From NCBI RefSeq assembly GCF_900996225.1, contig NZ_CAAJGL010000068.1:1426001-1490000 (forward strand): DNA of 64,000 nt. Reading direction: 5' to 3'. How positions within the stretch are numbered: the first letter of the stretch is position 1; every line of letters begins with the position of its first letter. The DNA is from Paraburkholderia sp. BCC1884 (GTDB lineage Bacteria; Pseudomonadota; Gammaproteobacteria; Burkholderiales; Burkholderiaceae). The position numbers and the translations under genes were made by a program. Positions 1-8,457 of this stretch are shown in pieces. The notes beneath the pieces are model-generated. The model was given only the letters and a program-made list of their open reading frames with translations. It had not been told where the DNA came from and did not search any database.

Positions 1-249
1 GTCAGGCGCAATGGCGTTTTTCGACGCAGCCTTGATGCACTGGATCGCAAGGCAATGCATATGCTTTACCACGCCGCGAATACCGATCCAGAATGGTTCC
101 GGTGCTGCCGGCAAGTTGCCGTCCGGACTCTCTGGGATGAGCGAATGAACGCGGCGGTCCTCCGCGATTGGAAGACTCCAGTACTCGTACGGATGCAGCA
201 TTCTGGCAAGGGCAATACGCGTTGCCAACGTGGGGCTTCTTTCGTCCAT
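1..249 (-). CDS. Hypothetical protein, N-terminal part (runs off the left edge)
   Basis: An open minus-strand frame of 83 codons runs from an ATG at 249 to the window edge without a stop. The start is chosen because GGAG lies six bases upstream of this ATG; another in-frame ATG two codons further upstream abuts the GGAG and is less likely. The visible N-terminus is soluble-looking, with a Tyr/Trp-rich patch near residues 22-27, and has no signal peptide or membrane segment. I do not recognise the family. The gene lies downstream of the candidate short transcript at 293-436, whose terminator separates the two. Confidence 0.55.
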   Translation of the reverse strand, partial: MDERSPTLATRIALARMLHPYEYWSLPIAEDRRVHSLIPESPDGNLPAAPEPFWIGIRGVVKHMHCLAIQCIKAASKNAIAPD

Positions 250-292
250 GGTCATCTCCGCGGGTAGTGCCGGTCGCGGAGACGCCACAAAC

Positions 293-329
293 AAAAAAGG
301 CCTCATCCGTATTTCCGGCGAGGCCTTTT
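293..329. terminator. Bidirectional intrinsic terminator
   Basis: An inverted repeat AAAAGGCCTC / GAGGCCTTTT with a 15-base loop is flanked by an A-run on the left and a T-run on the right, so it reads as a rho-independent terminator on both strands. No gene longer than 60 codons ends at it. The nearest thing it could terminate is the candidate minus-strand transcript starting near 436. Confidence 0.8.
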
Positions 330-436
330 AAGCTGCGTTTCTACTTGTCTAACGCGTAAAAGCCTCCCGTGGCATATCCGAACGGATTGCCATTTGGCGG
401 TGAATCGCGAAAGAGAAGAAGTTGAGTGTCAGCATG
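293..436 (-). ncRNA. Candidate short transcript (sRNA or leaderless 28-codon ORF)
   Basis: A promoter-like pair at 443-471 and a strong terminator at 293-329 would delimit a minus-strand RNA of about 140 bases. An ORF of 28 codons (349-435, starting MLTLNFFSFA and ending EAFTR) begins within a base or two of the predicted transcription start, so if translated it would be leaderless. I cannot tell an sRNA from a small-protein mRNA here. The delimitation is direct sequence observation; the function is unknown. Confidence 0.35.
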
Positions 437-442
437 CGAGCA

Positions 443-471
443 AGTGTCTTTGCAATTGCAACGCGTGTCAA
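443..471 (-). promoter_or_regulatory. Sigma70-like promoter of the candidate short transcript
   Basis: On the minus strand a perfect -35 hexamer TTGACA (466-471) is followed, after exactly 17 bases, by GACACT (443-448), a weak -10 matching three of six consensus positions. The expected start is near 436. The perfect -35 and ideal spacing make this better than chance, but the -10 is poor. Confidence 0.4.
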
Positions 472-609
472 CCTTTATGCGTTGTAGCGTTCAGCCGATC
501 AGCACAGCAACCGAACTATTCTCGCAATAGACTGGAGTAAGACGGAAAGCGCGAGGTTCATCGTCCGAATGCCGCTACACGTTCGCAGCGTTACGTCGCT
601 ACAGCGCAT

Positions 610-753
610 TCACTCCGCGACGGAAAATCGCGCGTGCTGCGCTTGCGGTGATTTTGCCGAACGTTCGACGCGGGGGCTGGCACCGCGAACGAAGAGAATC
701 GCGCAGAAGGCGACCATCGCCCAGATAGAAAGCATTACGGTGAAAGCGCTCAT
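610..753 (-). CDS. Small single-pass membrane protein
   Basis: This is a 47-residue protein starting MSAFTVMLSI. A hydrophobic helix spans about residues 3-22, followed by a basic, Arg/Lys-rich tail of about 25 residues, so it is likely an N-in or N-out single-span inner-membrane peptide. The frame stays open 18 codons further upstream, but the internal ATG at 753 places the membrane segment at the N-terminus, the usual layout. No strong Shine-Dalgarno is seen at either start. It follows the 808-1077 gene by 54 bases on the same strand and may be co-transcribed. The function is unknown. Confidence 0.5.
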   Translation of the reverse strand: MSAFTVMLSIWAMVAFCAILFVRGASPRVERSAKSPQAQHARFSVAE

Positions 754-807
754 GTCAGTACTCGGAGATGCAAAACTGCGTGGTGACTGTGCGGCCGGTC
801 GACCCAT

Positions 808-1077
808 TCAATGTGTCGTGGGTGCGGCCGTGTCGTCGAAGAGGAGGTCGTCGATCAACTGCGTGGTGAGGGCTAGCTGTGCTGCCAGCACCACGCGTGC
901 AGCGTTCGCGCTCACTTCATCGCCGCGCGCGAGCGCATCATGCGTGCAGGCTGCCAGACGCAACACCGTCTCCGACGCGAGCTGCAGGACTTGCAGCGAT
1001 TCGGCGTCGTCGTCGAAGGCGGCGAATTCTGCTGAGCGGACGTCGAACGGACCATTCTTTTCGTAACGGGACGACAT
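808..1077 (-). CDS. Hypothetical acidic helical protein, 89 aa
   Basis: AGGAG lies seven bases upstream of the ATG at 1077, a convincing start. The protein is acidic and Ala/Leu-rich, and looks all-helical from about residue 17 onward, with a DDLL patch near the C-terminus. There is no signal peptide or membrane segment. I do not recognise a named family. It appears to head a two-gene unit with the small membrane protein at 610-753. Confidence 0.6.
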   Translation of the reverse strand: MSSRYEKNGPFDVRSAEFAAFDDDAESLQVLQLASETVLRLAACTHDALARGDEVSANAARVVLAAQLALTTQLIDDLLFDDTAAPTTH

Positions 1078-1254
1078 TTGAGACTCCTGGCGCGATGGGC
1101 ACGAAGTCAGTGTGCGCCGCCCCGGCGGCTTTCAATCGGTCGAAAAGAAGCCGGTTTTGAAGCTAATCCCAGCATCGCGATTACGTATTGCTTTCAGTGG
1201 GAAAATGTACCGGCAGCATTGCGATAATCTTGGCTCGAACTGAGGAGTCAACCT

Positions 1255-1638
1255 GTGCCGTCTACCGTAAGCAATTCGCTGATCTGGATCTTCGACGCCT
1301 TCGAGCGCGAGCCGACTTACCTTGGCAAACGCATGTTCGGCTGCGATGCCGCATACCTCGACGGCTTGCTGTGTCTGGTTGCCGCGGACCGCCAGAAACC
1401 GTGGAATGGCCTGCTAATCTGCACGTCGCAGGAACGGCACGCCGCGCTCGTCGAAGAGATGCCGGCCTTGCGGGCACATCCGGTTCTGGGTAAGTGGCTT
1501 TATGTCCCGCAGGACGATCCGGCTTTCGAAGAGGTGGTTGAACAAGCGGTCGCGCTGGTGCTGGCGCGCGATCCGCGCGTGGGCGTCGAGCCGAAACCAC
1601 GTCGAGGTAGCGGCAAATCCAGATTGCCAAAAATATAG
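1255..1638 (+). CDS. TfoX-like N-terminal-domain-type hypothetical protein
   Basis: The gene encodes 127 residues from a GTG at 1255; GAGGAG seven bases upstream fixes this start. The block around residues 23-100 (YLGKRMFGCDA near the start, PWNGLL in the middle, PVLGKWLYVP later) resembles the compact fold of TfoX N-terminal-like proteins, of which several uncharacterised proteobacterial members exist. The C-terminal 20 residues are basic and Gly/Arg/Lys-rich. An overlapping frame at 1188-1493 is a shadow. There is no conserved neighbour, so its role is open; family assignment is by eye and moderate. Confidence 0.6.
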   Translation: MPSTVSNSLIWIFDAFEREPTYLGKRMFGCDAAYLDGLLCLVAADRQKPWNGLLICTSQERHAALVEEMPALRAHPVLGKWLYVPQDDPAFEEVVEQAVALVLARDPRVGVEPKPRRGSGKSRLPKI

Positions 1639-1861
1639 AACTTGAATTTGCCCGCAAAACCTCTCGCGCAAAAAAATCTGGATACCGCGACGGATTGTGC
1701 CCGGATGGGTCGTTAAAGCATCAGGAGCACGACGTTCGCGGGCCGGAAGTTTCTGCCTGACGATTTCGAAAGCCGATGCCATCCGGCCGCCCTGGCCGGC
1801 GAGCACCCCGGCGGCGACGTCGTGCCGACCCGCTTTCCCATCGGCGCGCCGGACTCACACC

Positions 1862-2656
1862 ATGACTACACACATACTGGTCGTCGACAACGACGCTGAA
1901 TTGCTCGAAGCATTGACCGACGTCCTCGGTCGAGCCGGGATGGCGGTCTCCGCGCTGCGCGATGTGAGCCTGCTCGAGGCGCGGGTCGAGCGTGAGCCGC
2001 CCGACCTCATCGTGCTCAACCAGAGCGCCCAGGTCTCGACCAGCCTCGCGGCTCTCGCCAGGCTGCGCGCAGCGGGTAACGACGTGCCGGTGATCCTGAC
2101 TGCGAGCGCGAACGACACGGACCGGATCGTCGGCCTGGAAATGGGCGCGGACGACTGTCTCGACAAACCTTTCAATCCGCGCGAGCTCGCGGCCCGCGTG
2201 CGCGCCATTTTGCGGCGCCGCAATGCATCGCTGGCGGCTGCGACGCAGGATCGGCATCCCGTTGCCACGTTTGGGCCCTATACGCTGGATCTGCGGATTC
2301 GCACGCTGACGCTGGATGGCAGCGCGCTCTTTCTGTCGGCGGCGGAATTCGCGTTGCTCAAGGTGTTCGTCGAAAATCCGATGCGCACGTTGACCCGGAC
2401 GCGGCTGCTCGAGTTGCTGCACGGGCCCACCGACGAGCACACCGATCGCGGCGTCGACGTGCAGGTGTGGCGTCTGCGCAGAATCCTCGAAGCCGATCCG
2501 TCCGCGCCGAGATTCATCCAGACCGTGCGCAGCCACGGCTACGTGTTCGTGCCCGATGGCGCGCGCCACGCTCTTCAGCCTGACAAGGCGAGGCCCCGCT
2601 TCGACGGACGCAGCGCACGGGTGTCGGCGCTACGCGAATGGGCGCGTTCGACTTAA
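1862..2656 (+). CDS. OmpR/PhoB-family response regulator with Asn in place of the phospho-acceptor Asp
   Basis: This is a 264-residue protein with an N-terminal receiver domain (about 1-120) and a C-terminal winged helix (about 140-240, beginning FGPYTLD and ending SHGYVFVPDG). The acidic pair near residues 9-11 (VVDND), the Thr (VILTAS) and the Lys (LDKPF) of the receiver are present. At the phosphorylation position the sequence reads PDLIVLNQ, so residue 53 is Asn rather than Asp. No histidine kinase gene is adjacent. In the family, loss of this Asp means control by something other than His-Asp phosphotransfer, such as constitutive dimerisation or a ligand. The ATG at 1862 is chosen because the receiver begins directly after it; the upstream frame extension lacks homology. 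Confidence 0.85.
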   Translation: MTTHILVVDNDAELLEALTDVLGRAGMAVSALRDVSLLEARVEREPPDLIVLNQSAQVSTSLAALARLRAAGNDVPVILTASANDTDRIVGLEMGADDCLDKPFNPRELAARVRAILRRRNASLAAATQDRHPVATFGPYTLDLRIRTLTLDGSALFLSAAEFALLKVFVENPMRTLTRTRLLELLHGPTDEHTDRGVDVQVWRLRRILEADPSAPRFIQTVRSHGYVFVPDGARHALQPDKARPRFDGRSARVSALREWARST

Positions 2657-2703
2657 CATGGCGCTTGTCGCCGGGCTTAACCGGCACCGCGCCATGGAAC
2701 AAC

Positions 2704-3605
2704 GTGGAAAACCTCCTCAAGAAACTCGACCTCACCTCGCTGCGCCTCTTTGTTGCCGTCTGCCAGGAGCAGAACATCGCGCGGGCGGCCGAGCGTGAAT
2801 TCATTGCTTCATCGGCCGTGAGCCGGCGCATCGCGGAGATCGAAGTTTTGATCGGCTTGCCGGTGATCCAGCGCCAGTCGCGTGGCATTACGGTCACGCC
2901 GGTGGGCGAGACCGTGTTGCGCTACGCGCTCGCGATCATCGGCAACATCGAGCAACTGAGCGCGGAGTTGTCGCGCTGTTCGTCGGGTGCCAAGGGGCGG
3001 GTCAGGGTGGTGGCGAATCTGTCGTCGATCGTGCAGTTTTTGCCGGAAGACGTAGCCGCATTCGGGCGCGTGTTTCCGGAAGTGTCGATTGAACTGGAAG
3101 AAGAGAATAGCGCGGACGTATTGCGCATCGTCGCCGAGCATGCGGCTGATTTTGGCATCTGCAATCCGGTGGCGGGCAGCGAGGCCTTCGAGCAGATGCC
3201 ATACCGGCAAGACCGTCTCGCGGTACTGGTGCCGGGCGCTCACCGGCTCGCAGATGCATCTCGCGCCGCCTTCGATGATCTGCTCGGCGACAGCTTCGTC
3301 GGTCTGCGCAGCGAGAGCGCACTGACGCAATTACTGGTTCAGCAGGCGGCCAATGCAGGCCGCCAACTCGATGTGAAATTCGCGTGAGCAGTCTCGACGC
3401 GCTGTGCCGGATGGTGCACGCCGGTCTCGGCATAGCAGTCGTGCCCGAGCAGGTTGGACTGCTGTATGTGAATACGCTCGACGTGCGTCTGCTGTCGCTC
3501 GCCGACGCGTGGGCCGTGCGCCGCCTCGTCATGATCTTCAAGTCGCGCGATCAGTTGAGCGCAAGCGCGGCGGCGCTGGTGAGGTTTCTCGGCCAGGGCG
3601 CGTAG
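2704..3605 (+). pseudogene. LysR-family transcriptional regulator, frameshifted
   Basis: A LysR-type helix-turn-helix (about residues 8-65, with IARAAEREF and SSAVSRRIAEIE) and a substrate-binding domain are encoded in two overlapping frames. The first frame ends with TGA at 3385-3387 after the text QLDVKFA. The second resumes at 3384 as SSLDALCRMVHAGLGIAVVP, which is the expected continuation. Inserting one C after TTC at about 3380 would restore a KFRVSSLDA junction and a single protein of about 300 residues. A GTG at 2704 with GGA six bases upstream is the likely start. It is either a true pseudogene or an assembly error. The normal target could have been the aconitase-MFS pair downstream. 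Confidence 0.8.
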
Positions 3606-3633
3606 CGATCCGGCCGCCCAAACGCGGAAGCAT

Positions 3634-3780
3634 TCATGCCGGCACGGCCGCCGGCGCCGTTCTATCGCGCGCGTCCAGCATGCGCACGGCGAAGCCGAAG
3701 CATCGTTCGATCAGCGCCGGCTGCATGATGTCGCGCGGCGTGCCCTGCGCGGCGACGCTGAACGACGCACCCGCGAGCTT
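3634..3780 (-). pseudogene. 3' remnant of an iron-siderophore-type ABC transporter ATPase gene
   Basis: A minus-strand frame ending at a TGA at 3634 encodes 48 residues with the pattern AAQGTPRDIMQPALIERCFG followed by FAVRMLD. This matches the C-terminal tail typical of FecE/FhuC-type ATPases (variable-region 'dGrivAqGtPrdvltpalv..vFg..v.v'). Nothing upstream in this frame resembles Walker A, the signature motif or Walker B; past about 3792 the frame runs antisense into the aconitase-type gene. I infer a deletion scar that left only the end of an ABC ATPase gene. Identification is from the tail alone. Confidence 0.5.
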
Positions 3781-3864
3781 CGCCAAACGAGACGCCTGCG
3801 TTGCCGGACCAGCACTTCGGCATCGATCCCGTGCGCCGTATAGTGAGCGCCAAGGAGAATGCTC

Positions 3865-5820
3865 ATGAGCGACACGATTCGTCTGGACGGCCGCGTGCTG
3901 TACCTGTCTGAAGATCCCACGGTGATAGCGGCGCAACTCGCCGGCGACAACTTCACGCGCGCCACGGCGGGTCCGTTGCGCGACAACGTCTCCACCGACG
4001 AGATCACGCCCGTCACGGTCATGCTCACTTACGACGAGCGCCTCGGTCAGTATCCGTACGTCGGCTTCGAGGTTGGCGCACGCATGCCGATCGGTCGCAA
4101 CGCGATCAGGGACGGCGGCTTTCAGGTGACGGTAGCGGGCAAACGCTATGGCAAAGGGTCGTCGCGCGAATCGAGTCCGCTGGCCGAGTTGTCGGCGGGC
4201 ATCCGGCTGATCGTCGCGGAGAGCTTCGAGCGGATCTATCAGCAGAACTGCGACAACATCGGCATTCTGACCACCACGGATTTTGCGGTGCTCGATAAGC
4301 TGATGGCAGGCGATGCCGTGCCGATCGACGAGTTTCTCAAAGGACGCGACGCGCTCACGCAGCAGATCATTCGTAGCGGTGGATTGCTCGCGTATAGCAA
4401 GTTTGCGGACTGGCCGGCGCCGCATGCCCGGGAGCGTGCGGGCGCCGAGACAAACGCGGGGGGCGTCGCGAAAACGCTCGTCGAGAAGATCATCGAACGA
4501 CATCTGCATCCGGGCATGGCGAGTGCCCAGCGCGGCGACGGCGTGTTCATTGCCGCCGACTGGCGCTTCAGTCATGATTACTTCACGGGCATGTGCGCGC
4601 ACCTGATGCATCGCGCGTTCGGTAAGCCCGCGCCGCTGCATGCACCGGATCACATCATTGCGTTTCAGGATCATCTGGTGCTCGCGTCGCAGAGCATTCC
4701 GCATGTGCGCGACGGTCTGTTGCCGGGCGTCGCCAATCTGATGGAAGGGCACACCTCGTTCTCACGCGACTACCCCGTGCGCGCGCACGGCGCGCTCGAT
4801 AATCTGCCGGGTTCCGAAGGCATCTGTCATGCGTTGATGGCCGAACACTACGCATTGCCGGGCCAGGTCGTGTGCGGCACCGATTCGCACACGCCGCATT
4901 CGGGCGCGCTCGGCTGCCTCGCGTTCGGTGCGGGCGCAACCGAAATCGCCAATAGCTGGGTGACGGGCTACGTGCGCTGCAAAGTGCCGGAGACGTTGCG
5001 CATCGAGATCGACGGCAGCTTGCGCGACGGGGTGACCGCGAAAGACGTCGTGCTGCATCTGTTGAGTCTGGAGGCGATCCGCTCGGGCGGCGCGATCGGT
5101 CTCGTGTTCGAGTACGGCGGCGCGGCGGTGCGCGCGATGTCGATCGACGAACGCGCGACCTTGACCAACATGGTGGCGGAATTGGGCGGCTTCACCGGCA
5201 TCGTCGAACCGGATGAGCGCACGGTGGCGTTTCTGAAGGAGCGGCGCGGCGTCGATTTCACCCTTGAAAACTGGATGCAAAGCGATGCGGACGCCGTCTA
5301 TCGCGACACGATCCGCCTCGACGCGGGCGCGATCGAACCGATGCTCGCGCGCCCGGGAGATCCCGGCAACGGCGTCGCGGCGAAGCAACTCGACGAGGTT
5401 GTCGCGATCGATATTGCCTACGGCGGTTCGTGTACCGCGGGCAAGCGCGAGGACTTCGACTTCTATCATGAGGTGCTGCGCTGGGGCGTCGAGCGGGATA
5501 TGCGTGTGCCGGTCGGGACGCGTCTCTTCCTGCAGTTCGGCACCATGGCGGTGCGTGCGTATTGCGAAGAACAAGGCTATTTACCGGTCTTCGAGCGTGC
5601 GGGCGTGACGCTCGTCATGCCGGGTTGCGGGTCCTGCGCCAATTGTGGACCGGGGCAATCGGCCGATGCAAACGAAGTGACCATCAGCGCGATCAACCGC
5701 AATTTTCCGGGCCGTTCGGGGCCGGGCGAGGTGTGGCTGGCGAACCCCTATACCGTCGCGGCGAGCGCACTGGCCGGAAAAATCACCACCTTCGAACAAT
5801 TGAAGCGCACGCGCGGCTAG
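3865..5820 (+). CDS. Aconitase-superfamily hydratase (LeuD-like swivel plus LeuC-like catalytic domain in one chain)
   Basis: The protein has about 650 residues. The ATG at 3865 is preferred over one two codons earlier because AAGGAG sits seven bases upstream. An N-terminal swivel-type domain (about 1-200, with YGKGSSRESSPLAE) precedes a catalytic half (about 210-650). The [4Fe-4S] ligands are visible as Cys in GGSCTAGKRE and the pair in PGCGSCANCG, and the substrate/His region as CGTDSHTPHSGALG. Swivel-first order occurs in AcnB, but the HEAT-like AcnB N-terminal domain is missing and the size is far below AcnA or AcnB (about 850-900). Such proteins are usually annotated as 3-isopropylmalate dehydratase or aconitase family. 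The likely reaction is reversible hydration/isomerisation of a hydroxy di- or tricarboxylate. The MFS gene 145 bases downstream may import its substrate. Confidence 0.85.
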   Translation: MSDTIRLDGRVLYLSEDPTVIAAQLAGDNFTRATAGPLRDNVSTDEITPVTVMLTYDERLGQYPYVGFEVGARMPIGRNAIRDGGFQVTVAGKRYGKGSSRESSPLAELSAGIRLIVAESFERIYQQNCDNIGILTTTDFAVLDKLMAGDAVPIDEFLKGRDALTQQIIRSGGLLAYSKFADWPAPHARERAGAETNAGGVAKTLVEKIIERHLHPGMASAQRGDGVFIAADWRFSHDYFTGMCAHLMHRAFGKPAPLHAPDHIIAFQDHLVLASQSIPHVRDGLLPGVANLMEGHTSFSRDYPVRAHGALDNLPGSEGICHALMAEHYALPGQVVCGTDSHTPHSGALGCLAFGAGATEIANSWVTGYVRCKVPETLRIEIDGSLRDGVTAKDVVLHLLSLEAIRSGGAIGLVFEYGGAAVRAMSIDERATLTNMVAELGGFTGIVEPDERTVAFLKERRGVDFTLENWMQSDADAVYRDTIRLDAGAIEPMLARPGDPGNGVAAKQLDEVVAIDIAYGGSCTAGKREDFDFYHEVLRWGVERDMRVPVGTRLFLQFGTMAVRAYCEEQGYLPVFERAGVTLVMPGCGSCANCGPGQSADANEVTISAINRNFPGRSGPGEVWLANPYTVAASALAGKITTFEQLKRTRG

Positions 5821-5965
5821 AATGCAGGCCGGACCTCGTGGCCCGGCATCGTGGTGCGGTTGACGCGCGGAAGCACGAAAGGCCGGCATGAGATCGGTCA
5901 AGGCGAGGTGGTTCGTGTTCCGTCTGCATCGCCCGTGCGACCCGCGTTATCAGGAGACAAACAAC

Positions 5966-7420
5966 ATGGCATCCCCAGAACACGCCGGAGCCGTCGTGCA
6001 AAACGGCGCCGGCGCGGCGTCCTTCCACACTACGTCCACGGCCACACCGCTCGACGCCGGCAGCATCTCGGCGCGCCTCGACCGCTTGCCGGCCACGCGT
6101 TCCGTCTGGAAGCTGGTGGTGCTGCTGAGTCTCGGCTTCTTCTTCGAACTTTACGACCTGCTGTACTCCGGCTACGTCGCGCCCGGTCTCGTCAAAAGCG
6201 GACTATTGACGGCGACCACGCACGGTTTATTCGGCTCGACCGGCGTCGCGAGTTTTATTGCCGCGCTGTTCAGCGGGCTTTTTATCGGCACGATTGCTTG
6301 CGGCTTTCTGGCGGATCGTTTCGGACGTCGCGCCGTCTTCACGTATTCGTTGCTGTGGTACACCGCGGCGAACGTCGTGATGGCTTTCCAGGAAACGGCC
6401 ACGGGGTTGAACTTCTGGCGCTTCGTGGCGGGCATCGGCATCGGCGTGGAGCTGGTGACCATCGGCACTTATATCTCCGAGCTGGTGCCCAAGCAGATTC
6501 GCGGACGCGCCTTCGCGTGCGAGCAGGCAGTCGGCTTCACGGCAGTGCCGGTGGTGGCGTTTCTGTCGTATCTGCTGGTGCCGCGCACGCCGTTCGGTCT
6601 CGACGGCTGGCGCTGGGTCGTGCTGATCGGCGCACACGGTGCGCTGTTCGTGTGGTGGATTCGCCGCGCCTTGCCGGAAAGTCCGCGTTGGCTCGCTCAG
6701 CAAGGGCGTCTTGCCGAAGCCGATCGCGTGATGAGCCAACTCGAAGCCAGGGTGCGCAGTGAATATGGCCGGGAACTGCCGCCGCCTGCACCGTCCGTGC
6801 CGGTGGCGCCGCGCGGCAGCTTCCGCGATATGTGGGTGCCGCCATACCGCAGCCGCACGCTGATGATGACGATCTTCAACATCTTCCAGACAGTGGGCTT
6901 CTATGGCTTCGCGAACTGGGTGCCGACGCTGTTGATCAAGCAGGGCATTACGATCACCACGAGCTTGATGTATTCGAGCGTGATTGCATTGGCCGCGCCG
7001 CTGGGTCCGGTGATCGGACTGTTTATCGGCGACCGTTTCGAGCGCAAGACGGTGATCGTGGTGATGGCCGCGGTCAACATCGTGTGCGGGCTGTGGTTCA
7101 GTCAGGCGTCGGGCGCGGTGCTGCTGGTGAGTCTCGGCGTATGTTTGACGCTTGCCGGGAACATCATTTCGTACAGCTTCCATGCGTACCAGACCGAGCT
7201 TTTCCCGACCAGCATCCGCGCGCGCGCCGTGGGCTTCGTTTATTCGTGGAGCCGGTTTTCCGCGATTTTCACGGCGTTTCTGATTGCGTCGGTGTTGAAG
7301 CACTTCGGCACCAGCGGCGTGTTCGTCTTCATCGCCGGTGCGATGCTGGTCGTGATGCTGGCGATCGGCTTGATGGGGCCGCGTACGAAAGGGCTGGAGC
7401 TGGAGAAGATTTCGAAGTAG
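5966..7420 (+). CDS. MFS transporter, sugar-porter/metabolite-H+ symporter type
   Basis: The protein has 484 residues with about 12 membrane segments starting near residue 45 and a long central loop near residues 235-280. The intracellular loop 2-3 signature GFLADRFGRRAVF and the PESPRWL sugar-porter-type motif after segment 6 are present. CAGGAG ten bases upstream supports the ATG at 5966; the 26-codon upstream extension is not needed. It follows the aconitase-type enzyme on the same strand, so a carboxylate or related metabolite is a reasonable guess for the substrate, but the sequence does not define it. It converges with the luciferase-type gene with a 19-base gap. Confidence 0.88.
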   Translation: MASPEHAGAVVQNGAGAASFHTTSTATPLDAGSISARLDRLPATRSVWKLVVLLSLGFFFELYDLLYSGYVAPGLVKSGLLTATTHGLFGSTGVASFIAALFSGLFIGTIACGFLADRFGRRAVFTYSLLWYTAANVVMAFQETATGLNFWRFVAGIGIGVELVTIGTYISELVPKQIRGRAFACEQAVGFTAVPVVAFLSYLLVPRTPFGLDGWRWVVLIGAHGALFVWWIRRALPESPRWLAQQGRLAEADRVMSQLEARVRSEYGRELPPPAPSVPVAPRGSFRDMWVPPYRSRTLMMTIFNIFQTVGFYGFANWVPTLLIKQGITITTSLMYSSVIALAAPLGPVIGLFIGDRFERKTVIVVMAAVNIVCGLWFSQASGAVLLVSLGVCLTLAGNIISYSFHAYQTELFPTSIRARAVGFVYSWSRFSAIFTAFLIASVLKHFGTSGVFVFIAGAMLVVMLAIGLMGPRTKGLELEKISK

Positions 7421-7439
7421 CCGAGCTTAAGCTATCGGT

Positions 7440-8408
7440 TCATCGAGGCGGATGGAATCGCGGCAATACCTCGTCCGCCAGCTCATTGATGACCTCGGCC
7501 ACATTGCGTTGCGTCGAGAGATTGAACGTCACGTGATGCGTCCCGTCGGCGCGCATGTCCTGCAAGATGCGAATCAAGGCGTGCCGGCCAGTGCGATAGC
7601 CGAGAGAAACGGCCTGCGCCGGCTCATGCGGATCGTCGCTCAGTTCGAGCCGCATGGCGGCGCCGAATGCGCGGAACGCGCCTGGCGCCGCGCGCTCGAC
7701 GGCGGCGCGCCACATGCTATAGCGAGCGCGCTGCGCTTCCGGCTCGCGATGGTAAGTCATCCACCCCAGCGAATGCCGCGCAATCCAGTCGACGCTCTGA
7801 CCACCCGAGCCCACGGCAAGCAGCGGGACCGCGTTCGGGTTTTCAGGCAATAGCTGAAAAGTTGGCACGCCTTCGGGTGCCTCGTCGGGAATCACGCGCG
7901 ACGGCTCGCCTAATGCGGCGGCCACCGTTTCCCAATGCTCGCGATACAACTCGCGCCGCTCGTCCGCATTGCGTCCGAATGCGGCGTATTCCGGCGGACG
8001 GTCGCCCGAACCCAAACCCAGAATGAAACGCCCGCGACTGAGCGTGTCGACCGAACGTGCCGCCTTGGCGATATGCAGCGGATGACGCAGTGTGAGCACG
8101 ATGGCGCCGCTTATCAGGGCAATACGCCGGGTCTCGACGGCCAGCGCGCCGAGCAGGACCCAAGGATCGAGGTGCCCGACCGGATCGGGATAGTCGGCGC
8201 TGTTCAAGGGCACGTCACGGACCCACAGTGCGCGGAAACCGCGTTCGTCGGCAAGACGCGCGAGCGACATCTGTTCGTTGAAGTCGGCCACGATGACGCC
8301 GCTGCGCAACACGGGCAGCGTGAGCCCGATACTGAGTGCGCCCTCGGCAAATACCTGCTGCGCAACGCTGCTTGCCGCGTCGCCCGATTGATCGCTTGCT
8401 GTACTCAA
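7440..8408 (-). CDS. Luciferase-type (bacterial luciferase-like) flavin oxidoreductase
   Basis: The gene encodes 322 residues of the F420/FMN-dependent luciferase-like TIM-barrel family, in the BA3436-type subgroup. Visible family blocks are SLARLADERGFRALWVRDVP near residues 45-65, HPLHIAKAARSVDTLSRGR near 110-130 and GLGSGDRP after it. I place the start at TTG 8408, because AAGGAG lies exactly six bases upstream; an in-frame ATG at 8453 would put that Shine-Dalgarno inside the coding region. It lies about 50 bases downstream of polB on the same strand and is probably co-transcribed. It likely uses reduced FMN to oxidise an unknown substrate. Confidence 0.85.
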   Translation of the reverse strand: MSTASDQSGDAASSVAQQVFAEGALSIGLTLPVLRSGVIVADFNEQMSLARLADERGFRALWVRDVPLNSADYPDPVGHLDPWVLLGALAVETRRIALISGAIVLTLRHPLHIAKAARSVDTLSRGRFILGLGSGDRPPEYAAFGRNADERRELYREHWETVAAALGEPSRVIPDEAPEGVPTFQLLPENPNAVPLLAVGSGGQSVDWIARHSLGWMTYHREPEAQRARYSMWRAAVERAAPGAFRAFGAAMRLELSDDPHEPAQAVSLGYRTGRHALIRILQDMRADGTHHVTFNLSTQRNVAEVINELADEVLPRFHPPR

Positions 8409-8457
8409 ATTCGACTCCTTCGTGCATGGCCGATCCCAACTGGATCCTGACACACCT

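Noticed and set aside
3781..4752. Upstream part of a 372-codon minus-strand frame over the aconitase-type gene
   Set aside because: It is antisense to strong enzyme motifs and has no homology-like features. Only its last 48 codons, outside the gene, resemble a real protein.
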